NCBI GenBank assembly: GCA_018466975.1
Contig: CM031561.1
Coordinates: 4,092,001 to 4,156,000 of the forward strand
Direction of reading: 5' to 3'
From: Sparassis latifolia
Lineage: Eukaryota > Basidiomycota > Agaricomycetes > Polyporales > Sparassidaceae
Length of the DNA: 64,000 nucleotides
Shown here: piece after piece, positions 48,955 to 62,039 of the stretch
Layout of the letters: the number at the start of each line of letters is the position of its first letter
Numbering within the stretch: the stretch's first letter is position 1
Program-made: the position numbers and the translations under genes
Notes under the pieces: generated by a model
Seen by the model: the letters and a program-made list of their open reading frames with translations, nothing else
Database searches by the model: none
Told to the model about the DNA's origin: nothing

Positions 48955-49880
48955 CACTTTTTGTTAACCGCCCGTCCCGCGGCCTTGGTGTTTGACGTAG
49001 ATGTAGATGCACTGTGAAATATATGTTGCTATCAATCAAGAGGTGATCAGCTAAAGAGACAACATACCGCGGGCCTTGTTTCCATTTTCTACCCCTCATC
49101 ACCTTCACCACCTCTTTAATGCTTCCACCATCCTCCTCGTCATCGTCCTCTCCTTCCGCATCCGCATCGCTCTCATCATCGCGTTTGCACACACCATCTG
49201 CGCGCTGCCCGTCAACCGCGTCCTCATGGCCTGCAACGACCTTGTCACCCTCATGCCTGACCTCCACACCGACAGCGTCACCCGCAGCGGCAACCCCTTT
49301 CCCCTTGTTGACTGTGTGCTCACCATGAGCGACCACAGTCTCCGTGGCACTATGCTTGAGAGCGCGCATCGAAATATTGTCTGGGTCCAATGGCTCGCCA
49401 TCGTCATCGACATAAGTCTACACCGCGACGTCGCCATCAGCGCCACTATCACACTTATTGGCAGGACATGGGAGCTCACTGATGTGCTCACAACCACCCG
49501 CTTCCGTGAAGGTGTCTGGGAAATGTCATCGTCATCGTCATCCTCCTCCTTCTCCTCCTCCTCCTCCTTCTCCTTGTCGGTGGCATCACCATCATGAGCG
49601 ACGGTATCACCGTCAGGAGCGATGGCGTCACCATCAGCAATGATGGCATCACCGTCAGGAGCGATGGCCATCACCGTCAGGAGCGACTGGCGTCACCTTC
49701 AGCAATGATGGCATCACCGTGTCGGCCATCTCGTTGATCTTGGAGTCGATCGATGTCGCCATTATCGAGTATCGTGCATCTTCGAATAGCGGCCAGGTCG
49801 ACCACAAAGCTGAATGACCCGTCAGTGTCTTGCGCGTCATACATTCGGAGGTATAGTGCCATGACCTGCGCAGGCTTCAT
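48955..49880 (-). pseudogene. KDZ passenger gene A, acidic repeat protein
   Basis: Minus-strand reading gives an N-terminal series of DGDAI-type repeats (49582-49720), an acidic run of Glu and Asp near 49530-49570, then FPDTFTEAGGCEHISELPCP with Cys pairs, TYVDDDGEPLDPDNISMRAL, and a long acidic tail ending DDDEEDGGSIKEVVK. A GT...AG intron then leads to a short basic exon near 48985. An in-frame TAG stands between DGDVAV and TYVDDD (about 49450). I do not recognise a domain. The N-terminal start and frame (shift near 49530) are unresolved. Confidence 0.45.
49582..49720. repeat. Minisatellite, about 18-21 bp unit
   Basis: Repeated GGCATCACCGTCAGGAGCGA with variants over 139 bp. Minus-strand translation gives Asp-Gly-Asp repeats. 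Confidence 0.75.
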
Positions 49881-50474
49881 CTTTACCGGTGATGAGATTG
49901 TTGTTCCGTCGCAAGCCGGAAAGGAGGAGTACGAGCGGAATCAAGTCCGCGTGGGGTCTGAGATGCAATGAGGGAGAAGAGTCTATTCCGGAGGTATGAG
50001 GTGGGTGGCCCAAAAGTGTAGCTAGGAAAATCTCTGTAGTTGCAATGATCGCTGGACAACGTGTTGGACTAAAATCGCACTGCCCTAAGGAGAACGCTAA
50101 AATGCAGAAATGCAAGACTGCCCAGAAAATGCACAAAACACAAGACTGCCCAAAGACGCACTAACTGGATGGGATGGGAATGTGAAACGAGTCTTTTCGC
50201 AAGCATACCTTTTGGGACGGTGGGTTCTCCTCCTCCCCTTTTTCCCTGCCATCATACTTAACTAGTCCTGACCTTTCCTGCCCTCCCGATACTGCCCGCA
50301 TCTGCTTAACAATCGCTCCGCTGAATCACTGCCCATCACGCCATATCTCGCAATCCCGTCCCCTCACGCACCTACTCATTCTGAGGGACCTTCCGTCACT
50401 GAACCCGCCCGAGCGCCTAATAAGGACCCGTCCGTCTTGGAGGCATCTCTCATCCTAAACTCAATCTCCCATCC

Positions 50475-51088
50475 ATGGATGCCAGCGTCATCCTTCGCAA
50501 ATACACCCTCGCAGAAGCTCTTCTTCACATTGAGATCTTTACCGAGCCCTTCGATCCGATCCTGTGGAAAGCATGGGCGGTCCGGATGCACGTCCTGCTG
50601 GTGAGGCCCCCACGAGCATATGATCCTTCGCTGTCTGACCCTCACATGTCCCTGAGGTCCTTATGGTCCAAGCCCAGTCTGAAGCGGCCAGCGTGAGGAT
50701 CATCCTACCCCTTCTGCGCAATATCCCTGTCCTGGCCCAGGTGGAAATACACCTGGCAACAGCTCGCACTGTAGAAGGTGGTCGTCGGATGATACCCCAA
50801 ATTGCGGATCATCTTCCTGCGGTCATTCCTCATAGTTTGACTGCCCGCATTCTGTATGACGACCCTGCAGTCCGCGAGGACTTTGGTTTAGGCCACCCAC
50901 TGGATGGTCTCCCTGACATTGGTGCGCGGTCGTCCTGTCCCTATTTTCCTGGAGTCATGTTCCTCAGCTTTTTATCGCCATCAGGAACCTTGCGCCTTCG
51001 GGTTGAGACATTGCGCAACGCGCCCGTGAACTGTACGATGTCATGCGTGGAGTCACTGGTAGATGCGAGCTGGCAGATGGTACTTTGA
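50475..51088 (+). other. Possible fragmentary ORF, unrecognised
   Basis: Two overlapping plus-strand frames (50475-50696 starting MDASVILRKYTLAEALLH, and 50663-51088 starting MVQAQSEAASVRIILPLL) have a protein-like composition but no recognised domain, and no splice sites joining them were found. It could be a remnant of another passenger gene. The rest of 49900-51240 shows nothing. Confidence 0.25.
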
Positions 51089-51239
51089 GACGGTTGCAGA
51101 TCACAGTCAAGGAATTGGAAGTAGCGTTCAGGCTCGTAGCGTGCCCTCCTCCGATAACCAGCTTCCAACTGATGTCGGACTAGGGGTCAGTTGTGTAGCA
51201 CCCTGTAGTATCTCCAAAATGTGAGACCGCTTCCCGGAT

Positions 51240-52575
51240 GTGATTCCCACCTCAGCGTGCTCTGCGTCCCTTCACCGGGTCGCCTACAGATCCTCGCCAA
51301 TCCGCAGCAACCAATTCGCATGCGATATCACCGAGTGTGTCCCACGGGAGTTCAGGGAGATCCTCAACATTGGTGTGTGTGTATACTGACGAAAGTAATT
51401 AGTATGAGAATGAATTTATAAACAAAATACGTACGCCATAACTCTTCCATGTATTCCTTCAAGGTCTTCCCTACGTGCATTGGAGTCCAGTCTTCCTCTA
51501 TCTGTGGGAGGACGGGCTTGCCAATGTCATCGCGTGCCCTGGGAGGATCACGGTTCACCACTGTTGATCGTATTGTAAGTATGAGAGTCCTGCGCGAAGC
51601 AACGAAACTTACCGAACACTCGGGCCACGAAGCGTTCCCAGCACGCGTCTTCAGCTTCATTTCCGCCTTCAAAGGTGGAGAATGATTCAGTTTCCCCGGT
51701 GGGCATGATATCGACACTGCAAACATACTGTAAGTGAATTTCCGTGGACAGATATGGAGAACGAGAACTCACCGAGTGGAACGGGGAACTCCCTCTCGCG
51801 GCTTGTACACCATGCGCAAATGGAAGCCAACATCCTCTCCTGCTTGCCAACCCTTGCTTCCGATCAACCCCTGGAGGGCCGATGCAACCTTGACAAAAAG
51901 TCCTTCTTGGTTGCTAACGTCACTGGTGAGCCTCAAGTCATCACGCAGAGCTACAACTTGAACTCACTCGGCGATGAGGTCATCAACACTCAAATTCTCC
52001 CTCTCCTTGCGCAGCTCCTTCGCCTTCTCCTCCCAGGTGTGCTTCTCCTCGTCTGATAGTGCCTTGAAGCACTTGGACTTGACCAAGGAGATGACGGCTG
52101 TGCGGTTTGATTCGTTCACCTTCCCCTCTGCAACCTGAGATATGAGCGCCGCCTCCCAAATTTTGCGACCTTCATCATCCTTGGCCCATAATGCACTGCC
52201 GCCACTGCTACACTTGCGCGCAATGAACATGTTCTTGCCCCCGGCATGGAACTCGCATTGGACTCCTTTACTGATGCACATGCGGGTGTTCTTGAAGAAC
52301 ACCTGCACTTTCTGTATGTACATAGAATGGATGAGAATTGTACCCTGAGAATGAATGCGAAGACTCACCTCATGTGCCATGGGGAGAGCTGCCCTGGTGA
52401 AGCGAGGGGACACATTCTGCAATGCTGCAACTGCAGCCTTCAAGATTGCTGTTCGCTCTTCACTACCCAGCTTGTGACTCAAGTATTCGGCATGTTTCTC
52501 GTCCAGCACAGTGAGCTCCACGAGGCGCCAGCTTATGCGCTTCTGCAAGATGACTTCAATGGAGGAATCTGCCAT
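51240..52575 (-). CDS. KDZ passenger gene B, HMG-box-like fragment
   Basis: Minus-strand gene starting about MADSSIEVILQKRISWRLVE (52575), with introns near 52360-52300 and after LIAE (51966). The middle holds KSKCFKALSDEEKHTWEEKA, which resembles the end of an HMG box, a DNA-bending fold. Later exons read KVASALQGLIGSKGWQAGE, VGFHLRMVYKPREGVP and, after more introns, TPMHVGKTLKEYMEELW. The C-terminal boundary near 51240 is a guess. The product is probably nuclear. Whether it still forms one open frame could not be shown. Confidence 0.4.
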
Positions 52576-52882
52576 AGTGAAAGCTACTGCGGGTGCACAT
52601 AACATAGGGAGACTCACCAAATTTTCACCCTTATCATCCGTCTCCTGAGATGCATAAGCCAATCGGTATTGTATGTTTAGCCTCACGTAGTCTCGCAGAA
52701 AAAATATTTTGTGGCGCTGTCACTCCGACGGTAAAAGTACAATCTTCAGATCATATACAGATATGTGAGATCTCACCAGGATCGGATTTAGCGTTGTGGA
52801 AGCATCCCGATCTGAATGACGAAAGACAGTGTCAGCGGGTAATATTTGTTGACTGTGGCAGAGCGCACTATTCCGAACCAGT

Positions 52883-54124
52883 CTACATAACGTAGTAATA
52901 TTCCTTGCCATCCACAATCTCGATGATCTCACCTGGGATATCGTCGTTAGGTATGATCTCTGCTTCCACCTCATCGTCTCTAAGCTCAATGTCACACTCT
53001 ATCACCTCACGTGCCTTCCCCTTATCCATCCGTCTGAATTTTCTACCCTCTGTCCCCACATTGGGTGACAGTGAATGCTTGGCCACGTGTCTGCTCGAGC
53101 TTGAACTGCTAGCAGCGTCGCAAACCCGGCTGGATGAGGACGTTGAAGGCGTCGAAAGTGTGCTCTGAGATCCACCGGAAGATGAGGATGGGGTGGTGAG
53201 AACGTTCTTCGCAAACGTGTTGATAGCGGCCATGAGCGCAGGCAGACGCACAGTTGCCGAAACCTGTATGTTAACAATCTGAGCAGCGCTCGGATTCCAA
53301 GTGCTGCTCTTTTCGCGGTAAACAGGAGTGTCGCCCGGAAGCAAATACTGCTTATCCGTGTGCTTTGGATAGTCGACAAACTTCTTCAAATGAGGGAAGT
53401 ACCGCTGGTATGGCGATAAGCCTTGGGAGTCAAGCACCATCTCAATGAAGGACTGCTTGAACTTGAATTCAAGATAGTCCTCGCGCTGTATTCCCTGTGT
53501 GGGAATAATGAGAGGAATATCTGAACCCTGCACACCGCATTAGCAAGCTCACTGGTGGTCACACGTGAATGTTACTTATCTTGCACACCACGAGCACTGA
53601 CACAGTGGCAGAATTCAAGGGAGGGCAACCGCGGCGGCGGAAAACTGGTGAGGTGCTAGAAGAACTCAAGAGCAGGCTGCTCGGGGGCGGGCTGCTCGGA
53701 GGCAAGCTGGTGTCGATCATAGGACTGGTAGGCGGTGGCGTGGCCTTGGATTGAGGTTTGTCAGAGCGCAAACAGCCCGCACCGCCTAGTACAGGGGGCG
53801 GACAGAGAGCAGCAACGTCCTCATGGCACTGGGCCATATTACCCCACGTCATTTGCACTCGAAGCCTTTTGAGATGGCGCCCACACGTTGGAGTAGTGCG
53901 ACACTGAATGAGATCAGAAAGAATGTAGGTGCATGAGTACAAAGTGGACTTACAATCTCGAAGAGCACCCCAAGATTCTCAGCATTGGTCACACCGTAGC
54001 TGGCCACAACGAGGTGATGCTGCTCCAGTTGCACCAAGCATGTTATCAACAAAGACAGCAAGACGTCACATCGAGGGAGAAGGCCATCGACAATGGCCTT
54101 GATGCGGGGGTCGGTGCGAGCCAT
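52883..54124 (-). CDS. KDZ passenger gene C, unknown function
   Basis: A minus-strand gene opens at 54124 (MARTDPRIKAIVDG) or six bases earlier. Exon 1 ends at 53954 before GTAAGT, exon 2 starts at 53903, and the last exon runs from about 53530 to a stop at 52883. The product has a leucine-rich N-terminus, a Pro/Ser-rich middle, then YQRYFPHLKKFVDYPKH, a Ser-run, a basic patch (KFRRMDKGKAREV) and an acidic C-terminus ending IVDGKEYYYVM. No domain recognised. Confidence 0.45.
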
Positions 54125-54470
54125 GTTCAAGTGTGAACGCTGCAGTTCAATGCGTTCGCAGCACAGCTTTTATATCAGAAACAGTGCAAATAAATGCATA
54201 CAAAATCCAGGCATATATGACACGTCGTACTGTTCGAGATCCATCGGGAAATTACCAGTGTGAATCAGCCTGCAAACAGAAGTCATCAGTTATTGAATTA
54301 ACTATACATGGTGACCACTTAGCTGAATTTGAGTGTAGCTGCTCTGAACCGATGTTGGCGATCTTCGAGACAAGGCAGCACTGTCACCCGCATAGATAGT
54401 GCATTCCAATCAAGTCGGGCATGTCATTTCTGTACAACAATACATAAATTGCAGAATGAACGGCCAAGCA

Positions 54471-56780
54471 CTACGCGAATCGGATGGGCGCAACGGGGAG
54501 ACAGTGAAACTGGTGCACGAACGTCTGCACATACAAGCAGACGATGCTATCCTGCAAGCGATTGTACTCATCTGCCTCGCAGACGAGCAGAGTGTCCGCA
54601 TCTATTCGCAAGTCTTCCAGGACATCTGGCCACCGTTGCACGACTGCGAGAAATGCACTGAGGCGGGGACAGCTCTGCTCCCATCCCGGCGCAGGCGCAC
54701 GAACCCAATGGAAAGCAACATCATCTTCACTCCAGCACGGTGCGACCATCAGACATGACCTGGTGGCGCGTCTATCCCACACCTTGGCCACTTGTGCCTC
54801 GCGTTCCCACTGATGTAAAGAGCCCCATTTGCTCGTGTCCAAGAGACAAGCATCCAATGCACACAACTCGCAGTGCCAGTTGGTCTCATGCAGCTCCCAC
54901 AAGATCTGCTTACAGACGTCGACCACATTATCCAGCGAGATCGGGTCCTCGCCCCAGGAGGGTTCCATTGTCTCATCGTACGAGCTCATCTGGCCAGTGG
55001 CAGCAAAGAGCCGACGAATATTTTGTTGCCGCTCATGTTTATCCTTGGCTTTCTTCGCCACGCTCGATTTGCTGGCAACAAGACTTGCAGTGTTCGCATC
55101 TGATAGCCCATCACCACTTGATGTTGATGCACCCTCACACGCCGCTGCCTCACCCTCGCCCGACGTCAAGGTGGCTGACATAGCGCTCTGACCTTCCGCA
55201 GTCTCGTCCAGACTGTAGTCTCCCCACAACGCATCCCTCCATTCTGCTATCTTCAGTGAAAGCCCGCCGATCGTCGGATTTAAAATTCGTTGATGACAAA
55301 ACCCGCGGATCTGCACGAAATTGTGCAGGTACTGGGAAAGCTTGTCACTGGTGCAGTCAAGCACAAAAGGCGGTGGGAAAAAGTATGTTGCCGCCCATGG
55401 CGGTGCCATCAAAGGAGGCACACCCAAAGGGCGGCGTTCCACGCATCGCCGAGTAACATGCTGGGCTTGTGCAACAAAGACGGATGGGCAGGCTGTGATG
55501 CCCCCACGCTAGAACTTTCGGCGTTGCGATTTTTTTTTCCTCGCGTGCCATGGTGCGTACGCTTGGACTTTTTGGCGGACTCCGCACTGCCCGAGGGCTG
55601 CAAATCGGCTCGGCTGTCACTCTGCTGTGCGGATGAGAGTTTGTCGTCCTTTTGCTTCTTCTGCGGGGTTGTTCAGCAGTTGAGACTTCGGATGCGCCTT
55701 CGAGCGGAGGCAGGCCGGCAGTGCAGACAGCAGCTGTAGCCTCATGCAACATCCTAGCGGGTCATTCACCCGCGCGGTGCAAGATTCCCGCAAGGTCCGT
55801 CTCATGCCTGAGCAGGCATGGCCACGACATTTCCAGGCTTAGCTCATAGCTCACCAACACAGGACTAGCCCATTTCTCGATCTTTGTCTTCTCTGTCTTA
55901 GTCTGGATGAACCAAAACGGTATGCCGATGCGGAACAACGAATGCGCGATGTTGGCGTCATTCGTGAAAGCACCTCATACAGGCAAAATATCCCAATCGG
56001 GTTTCCTGCGGAGGGTTGGCGTCTCCAGCTGACCGACGACGACAGTGTAATAGTTGACAAACCCCCACAGCTCGAGTGTGAGGCATTGCACGTGTGCCCC
56101 GAGCGCGATCACATGGGTGCAAGTCGTCGGGAGGAGGTGAAGACGGTCCAGACACTGACCCAGCATCAGTATGAGTTGCTGGCCGGGTTTCGTCTTCTCC
56201 GAAGTTGCTCTGCCAAGCTGGCGAGCAAAATTGTCCATCACCCGCAGTGCTGCCTCAGCCAGCATGTTGAACTTCTCCTCTGTCAGAAAGCCCAGATCGG
56301 GTACACCGCAGGTCGAATCCACCTCCCACTCCCATAACCTGATCTTGTCCCACAGAACCATCGCATCTGCCTCCAACACAGCAGCCATACCCGGTATACA
56401 CATGTGATGTATGACCTTTCGGTCGAACATCTGCGGCCACCTCGAATACTTCTGGGGACCCCAATGTCCATCCTGCTGCGTCACAATCTGCCCATCGAGT
56501 ACTGCCGGGAATTCAGGTATGTAGCTCGCATTCGGCATGGTTATGACACTGTCATCACGCAATGGAAACTCCGTGGCCAAAAGACCATCGAAAGGTGAAA
56601 CTTCATCCGCCCCTGTTTCACTTGATCAGAGAGAGCTTGAACATTGTAAAAGTATTTGCCTACCCATTAAAAGTGTCGATCCACCAGCAATCGCCTGGTG
56701 AGATGACAACGCACTTGGCAATGCCATAGCCCGAGAGGTTAGATCGTTGTAGCCTTGGGAGGATGACGGCCGGGCATCTC
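54471..56780 (-). pseudogene. KDZ passenger gene D, large conserved protein, two in-frame stops
   Basis: A minus-strand upstream exon (about 56780-56690) reads GYGIAKCVVISPGDCWWIDTF; the main exon starts near 56580 with ASYIPEFPAVLDGQ and LILMLGQCLDRLHLLP. The frame meets TGA at 55977-55975 and continues at once with GAFTNDANIAHSLFRIGIPF, then meets TGA at 55764-55762 and continues with PARMLHEATAAV. Later exons (55442-54471) contain ILWELHETNWHCELCALDA and VCLYVQTFVHQFHCLPVAP. I recall this layout as a common protein of unknown function in agaricomycete repeats, often near KDZ transposases; that is memory, not a search. Introns in 55600-55440 are unresolved. Confidence 0.55.
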
Positions 56781-58418
56781 TTCCATCGCGTACTGTTCGA
56801 TGAGCTTAGGAAAGAGTTTCAGATCACTTAGCACTAGGCAGAAAGACCGGGTGAAAACATACCGGAATCGTTCTGATTGGGCTACCCCGGCGCTGATCCT
56901 GAGCCACGTCCCCGTCCTCATCCACGTCCTCATCCTTGTCCTCAGCCTTGGCCTTGGCCTCATCTGGTAGACATCGTCTGATTCGGTAAGAATAATCAGC
57001 CTCACACAAGGCTTAGATGTACGATTCGCGTACCTTCGCAGAAAAAAAAGGTGCCGCAATCCAGCGCCGATGAGCCTGCAGACGAAATGAGTGTACACTA
57101 ACGTAACTACGAAATGTATGGACACTACACAACGAAGGGAAAATGAATGAGTAATGCATGCTAAGGCTGCACCACCTGTGAATAAGGGACTTACCACCGA
57201 GAGTACCTACTTCCAATCTCCAACAGAGAAGCCAAAGACTCACGAAAATCTACAGGCCTCCGATCTTAATACAGGGGGCACACAGCGTGCTCGAACGTGC
57301 ACTGGTCTTGAGTTCTTGGGAATCCCAGCCAGGCAAAGAGAGAAGTCTCTCTTTGCACGTAGCTGTCATCCTCAGTGGCATTCAAGAGATGTATGCCTCT
57401 CGTTCGCACTCTGGCTTTGAGGGAAAGAAAATCTTCAAGAAATTAGAATGTGAGATGAAACTCACAGAAGGGAGGAGGGTAGGGACGATGAATGATAATT
57501 GATGAAGGTAGGATGATCCTTGTTGATCCCTCTGAGTTCGGAGTCCGCTGGTCCGAGGCCTTTCGGGCTCTGAATGTGGATGGAAGAGGACCGCCCACTC
57601 ACCATCCAATTTGAATCTCCGCCCAGATTCGATTGTCAGTGCTGGCGACTTCCTCATTCTAAGTCCAACAGCCTCAAGTCCCAGCCACCTCAGACTTAAG
57701 TTCAAGCTCTTTCCTCAAGCCTCTCTTCCTCCCTCTGCCTCTTCAAGCACCCTGGTGCTTCGATGGCCATACGGCCATCGTGAGACCTCGGTTGGTGTCC
57801 GCTCCCACTGGTATCACCAGTGGTTGAGTGGACACAGCAAATTCGAGGGCTTGCATGCTGACGATGGAGCTGTAGCCATGGTATGTATATTTTCGTAGTG
57901 TATCCTCTTCCGCTCGCTCTTCACATTTAGCTCACCGCTATCCTTCATGGCCTTCCGTTGCTTTGGCCCTCAAGATGTCCTTCATTTCCTGGTAAGTCTT
58001 TTGCTATTCATCATCGATCTCCCTCACTTACTCCGGCACTGAGGTGGCTTGCTCGCGGGCTCACGGGCTCTAGGTATATTCTTCCACACGTGTGAGGTCC
58101 CTACGCGATAATGTAGTAATTGCGGCAGATTACGCATCCGTTTTTCGTTAGCTTCTTGATCAGTAGAGTTCGCACTCATGCGGAGGCGATCTGTCAAGAT
58201 CAGGACAGTGTGGGTTAGTGTATGTAAGGTATCATAGAAGTACACCAGCATTTTGTGGGCCAGGGTACCGCTGTCCTCAGCGCACGCATTGTAAGTTCCT
58301 CTTACTCTGTGAAATTCTCATCCTGTTATCACATCGGCAGCCCACTACCTCCATAACTCGATGAGTGGGCACGGCGAAGGGAATTACATTCCACGCATCT
58401 CATCGTAAAGTGGCCATC
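56781..58418. other. Spacer upstream of the KDZ transposase
   Basis: No gene recognised. It separates passenger gene D (-) from the transposase (+) and should hold both promoters. A perfect short palindrome (GGCCATACGGCCATCG region) lies near 57762-57780. Confidence 0.4.
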
Positions 58419-61400
58419 ATGTCGAAGAAGATGGAGATGGATGGTAAGGGCTGACATTTTCTCGCTGATACCCAAGTTCGATACACCCCCGAGTCCCCTG
58501 CCAAAAAGAGGAAGGTTTCATGTGACAGCGAAGAGGGCGTAGCAGACGCAGGGCCATCAGAGGTACAAACCGCTGAGCCCGACATCGCGATGCATGAAGG
58601 ATCTCCAAAACAGCCTGCAGCTACGACAGGACAGGTCAAGGTAAGCCGTATCTTCCATATTCCCACTCCGAGTTCTTAGTCTTTGCAGAATGGGGTTTCC
58701 AGGGTACTAGTGGAGTGGATGCCATGCCTCCGTGACCTTCTCGCTGACCTTCTGTTCGCGGAAGCTCATCCGAACATTCCCGGTCTGTGTGCATGCAGCG
58801 GCCCTTCAGTTGCACGATGCGCGACTGCTTTCAAGGCACTGCGTTCTGTGGGGCATGTATCTCGAAGGCCCATCGTCACGATCCTTTCCATTGGATCGAT
58901 CTATGGAATGGCGAGTTCTTCGAGAAAGTCGACATGGGGATGCTTGGATATATTCTTTACCTTGGGCATCACGGGCAGCCCTGTCCGGACTTGGTCGACT
59001 GTCTGAAACCATCAGAATTTGTAGTCACGCACACTAATGGGATTCACGAGCTTGCGGTGCATTAGTGCCATTGCGCTGGAGCACCAGAGCGCATCTCGCA
59101 AATGTTGCATGCCGGATTATTCCCCGCCACTTTAGATCACCCGGAAAGTGCATTCACTGTGGCGCTGCTGAAGGAGTGGCACATGCATGCTCTAACGTCG
59201 AAGAAGGGGGTGTACGACTACATGTACACCATCAGACGCCTCACCAACAATTCCGCGCTGCACACTGTCAAGGTACGCATGTGTATTGATGAATGTTGAT
59301 AGTCGCTGACTGAACGTTGCAGAATCGATACAGAGAATTTAACATTGTTAGTCGAATTTGGCATTATATCACCATGATGAAGCGTAGTGGCAACTTCCAC
59401 GAGATGGCCCTTCTGAATTGCGACCCTCAATCTCTCACCGTGCCGTGCTTTACATGTCCATGGCCAGGCATGAATATGCATCAAGATTGGAGGCAGACCC
59501 CAGCAGCGCTCGCCTGAGTCTAAATTTATTATTTATCGTGTGTCAAGTTCTCAAGTTCGTGCTAGATATATTCATACCTGTGAGCTCGGTGGCAATGGCA
59601 ATCACGGCTTACAGAAGAAACGAAAACACGATGACCCGAACGACATTAGTTTGGGTTTGAGACAAGGGTATTTCGTGCATCCAGACAAGATGAGCGAGTA
59701 CATGGACTCTATTGAGGCCAAACCGGCTGTGAGTACTCAGCCACTATGAGCAGGAGTGCTCTAATGGAAGATGTAGCCCGAGACTTGTAGTGGTTTTAAA
59801 GTTGCGCGAGCGCAATGCCCAGGCAAATTCTGCAACCTCGACGTGAGCGGCGTCATTGCTGTCACATGCATACGCCATGGGTGTTTCCGACCGGTGGCCA
59901 TGGTGGATTTACAAAAGGGAGAACAGTGCATTTCGATGCAACATCTTGTGCTCAGCGATTGACACAGCAGTAGGTTTGGCCACATGGACTTTGCCCTTGC
60001 AGGGGCTCTGGCAGGCCTCGAGGAACTGCAACATATTATATTCACCTACAACGTCGCCTGCATCTACAAGATCAACATCCTCAAACGCTTTGGTGCGCAG
60101 TTTCCTCAACTCGTGCCCCTACTTGACCGGATACAGATGCTGCTACCGAAAATGCACATGCTTGCCCACAAAGAAGCATGTCAGGTGCTGTATGCGCTCT
60201 GCTACATGTGGGGCACTGGACTTACGCACGGAGAGAGTGTCGAGCATCCATGGGCTGAGCACAACCAGGCTGGCCTCAGTACACGTGAGATGGGAGCGGG
60301 ACATCATCATGATGCTCTGAACGACATCCACAATTATTGGAATTGGCAAAAGGTGGAGAACGTCGGTGAGTTTCTCACCGTTGTAGTTTATATAATCATG
60401 CCGACTTAGTGACCCTAACGAACCGTAATAGGAGCATTTCTCGCACGCAAAGTCAACGAAGCATTCAAAGGCCAAGAAGAGAAGACTCAACTGTACGATG
60501 CATTGACCGAAGTCGCTGGTGCGGAGAAAGTGTCAACATGGCAGCAGATGGATGTTGACCCGAAGCAGAAGGGGAAGCAGGTGGAGAGTGTGTACTTACT
60601 AAACGATGCTAAAGGTGAGTTATTTTCCCAGCGCTGTTGGGTGTGCTTAACATGTCTTAGTGCCTACCGCTGGGCATGCTTATCAAGAGCTCGCGAAGAT
60701 GGAGATCCAGCCGCGAGATGGACAAATGGATCTTGCAGTGGGCAAGGCACCATCAGGTGCTGTGCAGTTCCTGAAGACCGAGGCAGTACATCAGCCCTCT
60801 GTCTTACGATGTTATATGTCTCACGTTCACACAGGTTGGCACTGGAATCTCACCTAGCAAAGCACAAGGATGGCGACAACATTTCCGTTAATGAATCGGC
60901 AAGTCTGGAAGCAGAACGGTGGGGCTTGCAACGTGATATAGATAAGTGGCATCACCAGCAAGCGGCGTTCATGCCAAAGGTTGAGTTGCCAGATGCAGAG
61001 GATGTGGAGGATGACGAAGATGATGAAATGCACAAAAGACCGGAATCTGAGGTGCTGGCACTCCCCTCCGACTTCAGCAGCAGCGAGCGTCAGACGTTTG
61101 GATTAGAAATTCTTGCCACCTTCGAGAGACGCATCCGGATGGGGCAGGCATATGACCTACTCAGTGCCATCAAGGAATCACTATGGCATCAAGGCGCATT
61201 TCTCAGCGACAAGACTAAGCACGCGCAGGGACAGAAGGACAACACTCGAGCCCAGAGGATGATCCAGAGTGTGGCCAAGCACACACGAAGTCTCGCGGCA
61301 ATACAACCACAATCGACAAAGGTTGATCGACCTCAGGATGGATGACGATGACTCGCCCTTACGCACGATCGACCTCAAGAAGGACCTAACTATCAAAAAT

Positions 61401-61930
61401 ATACGTGTTGCACACTCGCTCGGGGATAGCAAGGAAGTGCGTGTGTGGTTCTGGAATGTAGCTCCCCCTGGAGCGACAGCTCAAGATGTTGCAGCTTGGG
61501 CTGTCGAAGGTACGCTGATCTCTCTCAGATGATACAGTGCGAAATTCATTAACCGTTTGTGGCACCAACAGTGGAACGAGTTGAATGGTTCCGAGCTAGC
61601 GCTGAGAAAGCGTGTCACGACGAAGAGGTCAACAAACTGCACGAAGAGTTTCGATGAATGATACGTGCTTGGTGGTGTATGAACGAAGCATGGCGGACTG
61701 TGGGGGAGAAGGAGAACATCGAGAGAGGTGCTCAAGCCTATGCAAGGAAGAAGGCAAAGATGTTTGGAAGGATGGCTGCAGGGTGCGAGGGGACTTTTAG
61801 GAAATTGAGAAGGGATCCAGATGGGGAGAAACTCGACTATAGTCAGGTGCATTGTCGGCTGATGTCAGGATGTGCAAAGAGTGCTTACCTGTCCAACAAA
61901 CCTCAAGGGGGATGCTACTGCCATGGGTAG
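58419..61930 (+). pseudogene. KDZ transposase with CxC2-like zinc domain, inactivated
   Basis: Starts MSKKMEMD (58419). Several introns follow. A Lys/Arg patch (AKKRKV) may be a nuclear signal. The CxC-type zinc cluster reads CTMRDCFQGTAFCGACISKA, then HRHDPFHWIDLWNGEFF and YILYLGHHGQPCPDL. Next come YREFNIVSRIWHYITMMKR, DISLGLRQGYFVHPDKMSEY and the KDZ catalytic core: GHMDFALAGAL, QMLLPKMHMLAHKEACQ, THGESVEHPWAEHNQAGLS, TREMGAGHHHD and DIHNYWNWQK. The C-terminal helical part is rich in charged residues. Damage: a one-base shift near 58795 before the zinc cluster, TAG at 59063-59065 after ELAVH, a one-base shift near 61305, and TGA at 61655-61657 after EEFR. Such enzymes cut and paste DNA with an RNase H-like fold. 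Confidence 0.82.
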
Positions 61931-62039
61931 TAAGAGCAAGTGCAGATGAAGCAGCGCAGCTGTGTGGACTTATACTAACACCGACATTCTTCTTCATGCG
62001 AGCATTGAACTATAATTTTACATATTTGTTTTCTTTCCT

